Shown piece by piece: positions 48,301 through 56,509 of a stretch of 64,000 nucleotides of DNA. Made by a program: the position numbers and the translations under genes. The notes beneath the pieces were generated by a model. The model was not told the DNA's origin and ran no database searches. It worked only from the letters and a program-made list of their open reading frames with translations. The stretch's first letter is position 1. Each line of letters starts with the position of its first letter. Source of the stretch: Candidatus Aminicenantota bacterium (lineage in GTDB: Bacteria; Acidobacteriota; Aminicenantia; UBA2199); assembly GCA_026393835.1 (NCBI GenBank), contig JAPKZK010000021.1, forward strand, positions 62,001 through 126,000, written 5' to 3'.

Positions 48301-48897
48301 TTTCATATCCAGCATGGATTTCATTGTTTCGTAGTCGATCATGTCCACTTTCTGGACTTCGGAAGAGGACCTGAACCCGTCGAAGAAGTGCAGGAAGGGG
48401 ACCCAGGATTCAAGGGTAGATAGGTGTGAGACGACGGCCATGTCCATGATTTCCTGGGGTGAACCGGAAGCCAATAAGGCGAAGCCGGTGTTCCTGACCG
48501 CCATGACGTCCGAGTGATCGCCGAAAATGGAGAGGGCCTGGCACGCCAGGGAGCGGGCCGACACGTGGAAAACCGTGGGCAGCATTTCGCCGGCGATTTT
48601 GTGCATGTTGGGGATCATTAATAAAAGGCCCTGGGAGGCGGTAAAGGTGGTGCAAAGGGAACCGGCGGAGAGGACCCCGTGAACGGCCCCCGCGGCGCCG
48701 CCCTCGGATTGCATCTCGATAACGTCCAGTTTCTGGCCGAAGATATTTTTCCGGTCGTGGGCGGCCCATTCGTCAGCGAGTTCTCCCATTGTAGAGGAAG
48801 GCGTAATGGGATATATAGCTGCGATTTCGCTGAAGGCATACGCTGCATGCGTTGCCGCTGTGTTGCCATCGATTGTTTCTTGGTTTAATTTACTCAT
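45343..48897 (-). CDS. nifJ: Pyruvate:ferredoxin (flavodoxin) oxidoreductase
   Basis: A single 1184-residue chain fusing all domains: TPP Pyr domain with [20 protein letters not shown], the gamma domain, an EKR region, two 4Fe-4S clusters ([14 protein letters not shown] and [13 protein letters not shown]), and the TPP-binding PP domain with [20 protein letters not shown] and [17 protein letters not shown]. It converts pyruvate and CoA to acetyl-CoA, CO2 and reduced ferredoxin, the central anaerobic route. AAGGAG precedes the ATG. Confidence 0.97.
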   Translation of the reverse strand: [1184 protein letters not shown]

Positions 48898-48990
48898 TTT
48901 GCTCCTTGTAATAATTTATTTAAAAAGTATCTTTTTCTCATTAAATTGTCCTGCTGGGATTTCCAATTTATTTTTTTGCTTTTAGATAAG

Positions 48991-49019
48991 AAATTAACAC
49001 ATTCCTACCTACGTGTCAA
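48991..49019 (-). promoter_or_regulatory. Candidate promoter for nifJ
   Basis: On the minus strand, TTGACA (49019-49014), 17 bp, TAATTT (48996-48991). The -35 is perfect, the -10 weak. It gives an AT-rich leader of about 85 bases. Confidence 0.5.
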
Positions 49020-49037
49020 GGAGATCAAGGCAAAATG

Positions 49038-50237
49038 TTAAAATTGTAAGTGTGTAAGTACGTCTTTTATATTGAGAGAGGTTTTGAATAGGATGGCATT
49101 GGCGGGAAGTCCCGGGATTTTTTCCGCCACTGCTTCCGCCGCAGCTACCAGGATATGATGCTCTTTGAAGACCTGTAAGTTTTCAAGTTTTGCCTGCAAA
49201 TACTCCGGCGTCCAGAACCCCACGATCTCCAGGTAAACCCTCCGGCCATCTACATGCTCCAACACAAAATCCGGTATAAATACTTTCTGTCCTTTTTGCA
49301 GGATGCCCCCTTCCCGGACCAACCGCCAGCCGTCCCTGGGTTCATCCCCCCATTTACCGGCAAAGGTCTCTTCATAACTGGAATCGAATTCTTCCGGTCC
49401 CGGCAGATGGCTTTTCAATTTGTCCGCGCTTGAAAGCTGGAACGCGGCGGTAAAACCCTTTCTCCTGGTTTGGATACGGGCTTCCATTTTCCAATCGTTG
49501 CAGGCCAGCAGCGCCGGGAGGAATTTGGCCATGAATATGCCGTACCGTCGTGTATTCCGCAGGATAGACGCGGGTCCCTCGAAAATAAACCGGTAGCGCC
49601 CCGGTTCCAGCGGCTGGATAGTATGGATCAACCGCGCCAATTTTGCATAGCGCAGGATGGTTTTGAAATCGCTTCCCACCCAGACCACCATCTTTACGGC
49701 CCGGAACAACGTTGCCTGGGCCTGCGCCACATTGTAACGGGATAAAAGCTCTTCGCCGCTCCCATAACCTTTAAACTCTTTTAAGCGGTGGCATTCCATT
49801 ACATCGGCAAACATAGCCTCTTCGATTTGCGGCCAGTCTTTTTTCAATTCCGCGGCGATTTTTGCTTTCACTGTGTCTTCGCTGTGATCGAAAAGCCGGT
49901 CCACGGACCGGACCAGCGGATGAAACGGCGCCGCCAGCCGGAAGATATGTATGCGCAGCGCAGCCGACTTTTTGCCTTTATCATGGTCATATACGCTGGC
50001 GTCATCCAGCAGTTTGCAAAACGAATCGATGCGGCGCGGCGGGCATGCCGGTTCTTCCTTGAAAATCGCATGAACTTGGCGGTGAAGTTCTTTTCGCATT
50101 GTACCCTTGCCTTCCCGGTAAATTTCCAGCATCTGTTCCGCATAGCCGGCATAGTGCGCATGACTTTGGCGGGTGAGACGGTCCGGGAATATCCTGCCGT
50201 TTTTATATTTGCTGATGGCGTGTTCCCTGGTAAGCAT
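49038..50237 (-). CDS. Bax1-like nuclease (DUF790)
   Basis: A 399-residue protein, start ATG 50237 after AGAAGGAG. It has the DUF790 N-terminus (LTREHAISKYKNGRIFPDRLTRQSHAHYAGYAEQMLEIY) and a C-terminal restriction-like motif, FIPDFVLEHVDGRRVYLEIVGFW, where PD...ExV lines the active site. In archaea this family is Bax1, which binds the XPB helicase and cuts DNA near bubbles. The XPB-type gene is directly upstream with a 35-bp overlap. That pairing supports the call. Confidence 0.83.
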   Translation of the reverse strand: MLTREHAISKYKNGRIFPDRLTRQSHAHYAGYAEQMLEIYREGKGTMRKELHRQVHAIFKEEPACPPRRIDSFCKLLDDASVYDHDKGKKSAALRIHIFRLAAPFHPLVRSVDRLFDHSEDTVKAKIAAELKKDWPQIEEAMFADVMECHRLKEFKGYGSGEELLSRYNVAQAQATLFRAVKMVVWVGSDFKTILRYAKLARLIHTIQPLEPGRYRFIFEGPASILRNTRRYGIFMAKFLPALLACNDWKMEARIQTRRKGFTAAFQLSSADKLKSHLPGPEEFDSSYEETFAGKWGDEPRDGWRLVREGGILQKGQKVFIPDFVLEHVDGRRVYLEIVGFWTPEYLQAKLENLQVFKEHHILVAAAEAVAEKIPGLPANAILFKTSLNIKDVLTHLQF

Positions 50238-51624
50238 CGCTTCTCCTTCTCTGACGTGAACGCTGCACTTCGCCGGTTTCTTCGCAGACCACTTCGTAAA
50301 GAATGCCCCGTTTATTGCCTTTTTTGCGCAGGATGCGGCCCAGCCGCTGCTTGGCCTGGCGCGAAGAGGTCCCGCCGCCAACCACCACAGCCACTTTGGC
50401 CCCGGGAATATCCACACCCTCATCCAGCACCATGTTGGCTACCAGGACCGGGTAGACGTTGTTTTTAAAACCGTCCAGCACTTCCATCCGTTCCCGTTTC
50501 CCGCAGTGGTTCAGCAGGCAGGGGACCAGGAAACGGCAGGAGATATCGCGGGCCATGGCATTGGAGCCCGTGAAAACCATCACGGGTTCCCCGATGTGAA
50601 TGCGGAAGATATCTTCCAATACGCGGAACTTTTCTTCCGCGCGGTCCTGGATGGATTGTTTCAGGTAGAAGGCCGTTTGCACCGCCCGGGCTTCCGGGTC
50701 ATTGGCTGTTTCCGCCATCAGGTCCAGCCAATCGAAAGAGGGGTCGTCTTTTTTTTTCAGGATTATATATTCGCGGACGCGGCGGGAGGCGGCGTTGTAA
50801 CGTTCCTGTTCCTGTTGGGAGAGATGAACCGGGATACGAACGATATCGTAATCGGCCAGGGTTGTCCCGCGGACGGAAGCGATGGGCAGGTGATACACCA
50901 GGGGGCCGATCAAGCGATCGAGGTCTATATGGCGTTCGTCGGCCCGTTCGGGGGTGGCGGTGAGACCCAGGCGCATGGGGGCCGCGCTCATTAATGCGGC
51001 CTCGCGCCGGATTTCTCCCGGTAAATGGTGGCATTCGTCGAAAATAATCAACTGGAAATCGGCCCCCAGTTTATCCATGTGGATAAAGGCGCTTTCGTAT
51101 GTGGTAACGGAAACCGGCAGGACATTGTAGATATTATCGCCGATGATGCCGGCGTCGTATCCCAGGCCGTTTAAGATGCGTCGCTGCCATTGGTACATCA
51201 AGTCGCGAACCGGGGACACGATCAACGTCGCAACCCCCAGTTCCCGCATGATATAAAGGGCCACTTCGGTCTTGCCGGTTCCCGTGGGCATGACGACGAC
51301 GCCGCGTTTTCCCGGCATCCAGGCGTTTACTGCTTCTTTTTGTTCCGTTCGGAGGGGTGGGATTCGGGGGTTTTCCCAGCGGACCTGACGCCAGCGGGGG
51401 ACGTTATCTTCGAAATGATACCCGGCTTCCCGGACCCGTTGGCATATTGTGGCATAATGGAGCGCATCGCAGCGCCAAACCCCCGGTTCCACGCGCGAAT
51501 CATAGGTAAATGGCATGTCCCGCATGATTTCCATGAATATACCGGTTTTCCCGCGAACAATCGCCGCTTCCAGCGTACCTCTTACAAAAGACAATTTAAA
51601 AATAGTATCTGTATTAAGATTCAT
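50203..51624 (-). CDS. XPB-like DNA helicase
   Basis: A 473-residue superfamily 2 helicase. An N-terminal damage-recognition-like domain (about 1-85) precedes Walker A MPTGTGKTEVAL, a DECHH box (IIFDECHHLPG), SAT-like LTATPERADE, and C-terminal motifs VLVANMVLDEGVDIPGA and QAKQRLGRILRKKG. The DECHH and its Bax1 neighbour indicate XPB/Rad25 rather than a restriction helicase. Predicted role: opening DNA at damage for Bax1 to cut. Confidence 0.85.
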   Translation of the reverse strand: MNLNTDTIFKLSFVRGTLEAAIVRGKTGIFMEIMRDMPFTYDSRVEPGVWRCDALHYATICQRVREAGYHFEDNVPRWRQVRWENPRIPPLRTEQKEAVNAWMPGKRGVVVMPTGTGKTEVALYIMRELGVATLIVSPVRDLMYQWQRRILNGLGYDAGIIGDNIYNVLPVSVTTYESAFIHMDKLGADFQLIIFDECHHLPGEIRREAALMSAAPMRLGLTATPERADERHIDLDRLIGPLVYHLPIASVRGTTLADYDIVRIPVHLSQQEQERYNAASRRVREYIILKKKDDPSFDWLDLMAETANDPEARAVQTAFYLKQSIQDRAEEKFRVLEDIFRIHIGEPVMVFTGSNAMARDISCRFLVPCLLNHCGKRERMEVLDGFKNNVYPVLVANMVLDEGVDIPGAKVAVVVGGGTSSRQAKQRLGRILRKKGNKRGILYEVVCEETGEVQRSRQRRRSDAYQGTRHQQI

Positions 51625-51761
51625 AAGCGCCTTTTTTTGGATAATTTACTACAAAATGGATAAAGAGTCAAGGCCCACGAAAAGAAAGAAGGTAAGAGGT
51701 TGAGAGGGTGTCGTGCCTTGGTGGCTATTTTCATGGTAGGCCAATTTTCCTTCCGCGGGGC

Positions 51762-51790
51762 TTGTATGGCGCCTTTTTTTTTGCTATACT
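51762..51790 (+). promoter_or_regulatory. Candidate sigma-70 promoter for AAA-nuclease gene B
   Basis: TTGTAT (51762-51767), 17 bp, TATACT (51785-51790). The start would lie near 51797, leaving a leader of about 16 bases with AGGTGA before the ATG. Confidence 0.6.
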
Positions 51791-51812
51791 ATCCTGGACA
51801 GTAGGTGAAACA

Positions 51813-53393
51813 ATGAAAAAACGATTTAATATAACGGGAGTATGTTTCCCGGAAGAACATTATATGGTGGATGTCTCCAACAAAATAAACGATATTTTTG
51901 CCATGGTTGACCAGGGCGATTATTTCGTCATTAACCGGCCGCGCCAATATGGGAAAACCACGACGCTCTACCTGTTGAACCGGCTTCTTAAAACGTCCGG
52001 TGATTTTTTTCCCATCAACACAAGCTTTGAAGGCATCGGCGAAGAGGGTTTTGCCAACGCGGCAGTATTTATCGATGCATTTTTCCTCTTACTGAAGGAA
52101 AAATTTTCATCCTCTGGCGATGACAAACTGGTGAAATTTATCGACTCCGAAACCCTCCCCGATCGCATCGATAAACTGGGTCTGTGGATCAACAAACTGG
52201 TTAAAGAATCCGGGAAAAAAATCGTCCTCATGATCGACGAAGTCGATAAAAGCAGCAATAACCAATTATTCCTGGATTTCCTGGGCATGCTGAGAAATAA
52301 ATACTTGAACCGGCGTGAACCCGGGCAGTTTACTTTCCACAGCGTGATTTTAGCGGGCGTACATGATGTGAAAAGCTTAAAAGCCAAAATTAAAAAAAAA
52401 GATGAAGAACCCAAATTAAACAGCCCCTGGAACATCGCCGTCGATTTTAAAGTGGACCTTTCATTTTCTGTAAATGAAATTCAGTCGATGCTGGAGGATT
52501 ACTCAACCGAACAACAGGTAACCCTGGATATTCCCTATTTTGCCGAACGACTGTTTTACCTGACCTCCGGCTATCCGTTCCTGGTCAGCCAGTTGTGTAA
52601 AATCATCCACGAAGAATTTTTACCCACCAAAAAGAATAGGAATGAATGGCAGCCGGAAGACCTGGATAAAGCCCTTCAAATCGCCCTTAATACCGATAAT
52701 ACCAATACCGAAAGTTTGACTCAAAACCTGGAAAATAACCCGGACCTGTATGAATTGGTTTTCGATATCATGATGAACGGGGCCGAATATACATTTAATC
52801 GAAATACACCCCTGATTCATTTTGGAGTGCTGTATGGTATATTCAAAGACGAAACCGGCAAAGTGAGGATTCACAACCGGGTTTACGAACAGATCATCTA
52901 TCACTATATGGCCTCTAAATTGGAAATCACAGGGAAAGCAAAGTTCAATGACATTATCGCCAGGTATCTCGACGAAACCGGTGACCTGGATATCAAAAAG
53001 GTTATCCTGAAATTCCAGGAATTTATGAAAGAGCACTACAGTCAAAAGGACCGGGATTTCCTTGAACGAAACGGCAGGCTCCTGTTCCTGGCGTTTATCC
53101 GACCGATTCTCAATGGCCGGGGTTTTGATTTCAAAGAGGTCCAGGTTTCCGAGGAAAAGCGGTTGGACATCGTGGTGACTTTCGGCAGCCAAAAATACAT
53201 TATTGAATTAAAGAAATGGTATGGCGAAGAAGCGCATGGGAAAGGATTAAATCAACTGAAGGATTACCTGGACCGACAGGACCAAAACCTCGGGTTTCTC
53301 ATCATTTACGATTCCCGCCGCCAGAGCAATAAGATCGGCCAAAACGAGACGGTAAATATCGGTTCAAAACAAATCTTCATGGTTTGTGTGTAA
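51813..53393 (+). CDS. AAA ATPase with C-terminal PD-(D/E)XK-like domain (paralogue B)
   Basis: A 526-residue protein. Walker A is RPRQYGKTTTL (about residues 42-52), Walker B is IVLMIDEVDKSS. A winged-helix region is near 330-390. The C-terminus has KRLDIVVTFGSQKYIIELKKW, giving D...ExK. It shares layout with paralogues A and C but little exact sequence, so the set is old or acquired separately. The ATG at 51813 is preferred; the upstream frame covers the promoter. Confidence 0.82.
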   Translation: MKKRFNITGVCFPEEHYMVDVSNKINDIFAMVDQGDYFVINRPRQYGKTTTLYLLNRLLKTSGDFFPINTSFEGIGEEGFANAAVFIDAFFLLLKEKFSSSGDDKLVKFIDSETLPDRIDKLGLWINKLVKESGKKIVLMIDEVDKSSNNQLFLDFLGMLRNKYLNRREPGQFTFHSVILAGVHDVKSLKAKIKKKDEEPKLNSPWNIAVDFKVDLSFSVNEIQSMLEDYSTEQQVTLDIPYFAERLFYLTSGYPFLVSQLCKIIHEEFLPTKKNRNEWQPEDLDKALQIALNTDNTNTESLTQNLENNPDLYELVFDIMMNGAEYTFNRNTPLIHFGVLYGIFKDETGKVRIHNRVYEQIIYHYMASKLEITGKAKFNDIIARYLDETGDLDIKKVILKFQEFMKEHYSQKDRDFLERNGRLLFLAFIRPILNGRGFDFKEVQVSEEKRLDIVVTFGSQKYIIELKKWYGEEAHGKGLNQLKDYLDRQDQNLGFLIIYDSRRQSNKIGQNETVNIGSKQIFMVCV

Positions 53394-53506
53394 GATTCAG
53401 ACCCCCCATTTTTTTAGCGGGCGGCGCCCGCACCCTACTGTAGAACCATTGAAGGAGGTTAGGGATTCGTTGCATCATCCTGCTGATTTTTTTTCCGCAA
53501 CGGGTA

Positions 53507-53534
53507 TTGATTTATTTCAATTAAGTATTATAAT
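53507..53534 (+). promoter_or_regulatory. Candidate sigma-70 promoter for the toxin-antitoxin operon
   Basis: TTGATT (53507-53512), 16 bp, TATAAT (53529-53534). The predicted start is just upstream of a 15-codon frame at 53557. Confidence 0.55.
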
Positions 53535-53556
53535 TATTGGAGAGGTTAAAAGCAGC

Positions 53557-53604
53557 ATGGATGTTTTAGGTTTGACCGAGAAAAAACAAGAAGGTGGTGT
53601 GTGA
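53557..53604 (+). CDS. Possible 15-codon leader peptide before the antitoxin
   Basis: ATG 53557 opens MDVLGLTEKKQEGGV; its TGA shares its last base with the antitoxin ATG (53604). A GGAGAGG lies about 11 bases before the start. Stop-start overlap suggests translational coupling, though so short a frame may be chance. Confidence 0.35.
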   Translation: MDVLGLTEKKQEGGV

Positions 53605-53840
53605 TGAATACCGCACAATTAAAAGACCGGGTAGTCGACAAAATTTACGGTATAAATGATGAGGATTACCTGAACGCAATAACTAAAATACTGGATACCA
53701 GTTATCCGGCCAGGCAAATTTATCATTTGAATGGGAAGCAAAAATTACGTATTGAGCTTGGTCGGCGGCAAATTTCCGAGGGCGATCATATATCCAATGA
53801 GGAATTGGAAAAAGAAGAAGATAAATGGCTAAACGAGTAA
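53604..53840 (+). CDS. Antitoxin of a RelE/ParE-type module
   Basis: A 78-residue acidic, helical protein (DEDYLNAITKILDTSYPARQIYHLNGKQKLRIELGRRQISEGDHISNEELEKEEDKWLNE region). The acidic C-terminus, the 16-bp overlap with the next gene and its small size fit the antitoxin of the following toxin. I do not recognise a specific DNA-binding fold. Confidence 0.75.
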   Translation: MNTAQLKDRVVDKIYGINDEDYLNAITKILDTSYPARQIYHLNGKQKLRIELGRRQISEGDHISNEELEKEEDKWLNE

Positions 53841-54121
53841 TTTGGTCGCGAAAAGCCAGGGACGATAGAAGGAAAATCCTCGAATATTGGGAAAAGAGGA
53901 ATGGGGATAAAATCTACAGCAAGAAACTTGCGGCGCAATTCCGGAAAAAAGTGAAATATATAGTTCAATATAATTATTTAGGAACAGAAACTGATATGGA
54001 AAATGTGAGAGTGACTGTTTGCGGCAATTATTTGTTATTTTATGAGATCGATGAGAAGTGTGTTAAAATTCTGGCAGTATGGGACAACAGGAGAGACCCC
54101 GAAGATTTAACGCTCTATTAA
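53825..54121 (+). CDS. RelE/ParE family toxin
   Basis: A 98-residue basic protein: IWSRKARDDRRKILEYWEKRNGDKIYSKKLAAQFRKKVKYIVQYNYLGTETDMENVRVTVCGNYLLFYEI, typical of the RelE/ParE fold (helix pair, then a four-stranded sheet ending with LAVWDNRRDPE). It would inhibit translation or gyrase, depending on subtype. The module looks complete, unlike its damaged neighbours. Confidence 0.85.
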   Translation: MAKRVIWSRKARDDRRKILEYWEKRNGDKIYSKKLAAQFRKKVKYIVQYNYLGTETDMENVRVTVCGNYLLFYEIDEKCVKILAVWDNRRDPEDLTLY

Positions 54122-54322
54122 TGGAATGTCCTTCCTGGATTTCCGAAGCGATTCCCCAATACAGTTTGGGGTGGGGCGCTTTCTGGCTGTCCCCTAATCT
54201 CCAAAAGCGACGATGTTTTGCCGCGATGCGCGTAATGTCGTGCAAGCATCCTGCTTGCGTTTTTTTGCCTTTCAAGCGGGACGCTTGGGCTACATTTGCC
54301 GATTGCCAGAACCAACCTATAC

Positions 54323-54351
54323 TTGACAAATGACAGCCCATGCCTTAAAAT
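54323..54351 (+). promoter_or_regulatory. Near-consensus promoter placing the start at the ATG
   Basis: TTGACA (54323-54328), 17 bp, TAAAAT (54346-54351). The start codon ATG is at 54359, about 7 bases after the -10. Predicted transcription start and the ATG coincide, so the mRNA would be leaderless. No ribosome site is visible. Confidence 0.6.
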
Positions 54352-54358
54352 ATCATCC

Positions 54359-56035
54359 ATGAAGGAAAAACCAGCAGACCAACAGGAAAAAAAATATCAG
54401 AAACCGATACGCTATTTTGAACGGCGGGGCACTGTCAGCCCAGAGAAGTCCTATTATGTGGAGATAGATCGTGTCTTCAATAGCGAAAAGCAAGATATCA
54501 AAACCGTGGTGGACATGGGCCGCTACTTCTCCATTTTTGCGTCCAGGCAAAGCGGCAAAACCACCTTCCTGGAAAGACTGCGAGACAAATTACATAAAGA
54601 CCCCACCTATGTTATGATATTATTGGACTTCCAGGAATATAATGATTTGGAACTATCCCAATTTTATACACTGCTTAAAAAATCACTCTATGAACAATTG
54701 ATCAATAGACTGCAAAACGTGCAGTGCGAAAAAACCGGGGCGGTTCAAGAGTTCCTCCTGTCTCACCCACTGACGGACCATATCTCTTTCCACATGCTTT
54801 TTGAGAGATTAAACCAGATACTGCAATATAAAAAAATAATCGTTTTTATTGATGAATTCGACGGTATTCCGATGTCTGCACTATCAGGGTTTCTGACTTC
54901 TTTGCGGGGACTCTATCTGAAATACAAACATACGGACCAAAAAGCCCTCTACTCCGTTGGACTGATCGGGATTCGTAATATAACCAAACTCATCGTGGGC
55001 GGCGTCTCCCCCTTTAACATCGCGGACCACATCGAAATCCCACCCTTCTCCTTCCAAAACATCCACGACCTCTATGCCCAATACACGGACGAAACCAACC
55101 AACCCTTCACAGAAAACGCGGTAAATAAAATCTATGAAGAAACCGCGGGCCAGCCCTGGCTGGTCAACCGCCTGGGAGCTATTCTAACGGTTCAGGTGAA
55201 ACCGGAAACGGTCACGCCTATCGATGAAAAAGATGTGGAAAATGCAATCCAACTGCTGCTCAAAGAAAACAACGATCACTTCGATAACCTCTATGAAAAA
55301 GCGAAACTCTACAAGGAAACCTTCATCGAAATTGTGTTTGACCACGTGGAATACTACCCGGATGACGAGGACCAAGCGTGGCTGAAACAATATGGACTGA
55401 TCAAAGAGATCGATAATAAAGCGGTGGTGGCCAATGCTATTTATAAAGCCCGATATGTCAAAACCTTTTTCCGTGAAGCCCGCGCCACCAAAATATTCGC
55501 CCCGGAAGATTACTCCCTGCCCAACCGGCATCTGGACATGGAAAGCCTGCTGCAAAACTTCAGCCAATACATCTCCCAAATTGGCGTCAAAGCCTTCTAC
55601 GAAAAAGGAAAACCCTATGAAAAAACCGGCCAATTCCTCCTCACTGCATGGCTCTTTCAACTGGTTACCGGCAGCGAAGGTTCGTTACAATACGAGGTGA
55701 ACACCGGCTTGGGCAGAATGGATATCCTCATCTCCTATAAAGGAATTAAATACATTATCGAAACAAAAGTAAACCATCTGGACGATATCTCCATCATCCG
55801 CACCGATGGCGTCCGCCAATTGGCGCGAAAATACCTGACTACTGAAATGGTCGCGGAAGGGTTCCTGGTTATCTTCGACACCCATACCCAAACCGGCGCC
55901 TCCTGCAAACCTTCATACTTATATGAAGGTAATAAAAAAGTGACCAGCTTCACCATCGGCATCGGTCGCAATGAATTAAAAAAAAGTCCCCGGATTAAAA
56001 AAGATAAAACCTCCAGCCCACCAATGAACAGGTAA
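54359..56035 (+). CDS. AAA ATPase with C-terminal PD-(D/E)XK-like domain (paralogue C)
   Basis: A 558-residue protein. Walker A is ASRQSGKTTFL (about residues 60-70), Walker B is IIVFIDEFDGI. The nuclease-like core is GRMDILISYKGIKYIIETK near residue 470, giving D...ExK. The middle is helical with a winged-helix-like stretch. It follows the toxin-antitoxin module and appears to be read from a leaderless mRNA. Confidence 0.82.
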   Translation: MKEKPADQQEKKYQKPIRYFERRGTVSPEKSYYVEIDRVFNSEKQDIKTVVDMGRYFSIFASRQSGKTTFLERLRDKLHKDPTYVMILLDFQEYNDLELSQFYTLLKKSLYEQLINRLQNVQCEKTGAVQEFLLSHPLTDHISFHMLFERLNQILQYKKIIVFIDEFDGIPMSALSGFLTSLRGLYLKYKHTDQKALYSVGLIGIRNITKLIVGGVSPFNIADHIEIPPFSFQNIHDLYAQYTDETNQPFTENAVNKIYEETAGQPWLVNRLGAILTVQVKPETVTPIDEKDVENAIQLLLKENNDHFDNLYEKAKLYKETFIEIVFDHVEYYPDDEDQAWLKQYGLIKEIDNKAVVANAIYKARYVKTFFREARATKIFAPEDYSLPNRHLDMESLLQNFSQYISQIGVKAFYEKGKPYEKTGQFLLTAWLFQLVTGSEGSLQYEVNTGLGRMDILISYKGIKYIIETKVNHLDDISIIRTDGVRQLARKYLTTEMVAEGFLVIFDTHTQTGASCKPSYLYEGNKKVTSFTIGIGRNELKKSPRIKKDKTSSPPMNR

Positions 56036-56053
56036 AAAGGTGGAAAAAAGGGA

Positions 56054-56140
56054 CAGGCAGAAAAAATCTTAAGCGATTATCGCAGTCAATATACATCGCT
56101 TGAGCTTCAAAAGAAAGCCCTTGAATGGCGTGAGAGTTAA
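56054..56140 (+). pseudogene. C-terminal remnant of an antitoxin
   Basis: A short open frame, QAEKILSDYRSQYTSLELQKKALEWRES, ending at 56140, looks like the tail of an antitoxin that precedes PIN genes. There is no start codon. It stands 3 bp before the PIN remnant. Confidence 0.4.
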
Positions 56141-56143
56141 AAC

Positions 56144-56362
56144 GTGTACCTGGTTGATACAAATATATGGCTGGGAAGGCTTCTTGGACAGGATAAATCA
56201 GAAATAGTCGAGAAATTTAAAATCTATTTTGACGACGCCTATCAATATACGGCAGCTCAAAAGTTCAACTTTACCGTAGTGAGCTTTGATAAAGACTTCG
56301 ACAGAACGCCTTCGGGAAGAAAAACACCCCAGGATATCTATCAACGAAAAAAGAAGAAATAA
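56144..56362 (+). pseudogene. PIN-domain toxin with internal deletion
   Basis: From GTG 56144, the 72-residue frame has a VapC-like N-terminus, MYLVDTNIWLGRLLG with the first catalytic Asp, then jumps to a C-terminal PIN part (TAAQKFNFTVVSFDKDFDRTPSGRKTPQDIY). A full PIN toxin is about 130 residues; the middle with further acidic residues is missing. It is probably inactive. Confidence 0.65.
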
Positions 56363-56474
56363 CGTGATAGGATACGGGACAGGCCAATTTTCAATATGGC
56401 CAGGGATTTGAATAACCTGGGGTTTCTGGTGGCCGAAGGCAATAGTTGGTGGTAAATTCAAACATCATTGGCAG

Positions 56475-56503
56475 TTGATTAAAAAATCCGGGCATGTTAT
56501 AAT
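56475..56503 (+). promoter_or_regulatory. Near-consensus promoter placing the start at the ATG
   Basis: TTGATT (56475-56480), 17 bp, TATAAT (56498-56503). The ATG at 56510 lies 7 bases after the -10, so the mRNA is predicted leaderless. Confidence 0.6.
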
Positions 56504-56509
56504 TCTTTT

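Noticed and set aside
53386-53556. Upstream part of a 72-codon frame before the antitoxin
   Set aside because: It crosses the promoter and has no homology-like features; only the last 15 codons follow a plausible start.
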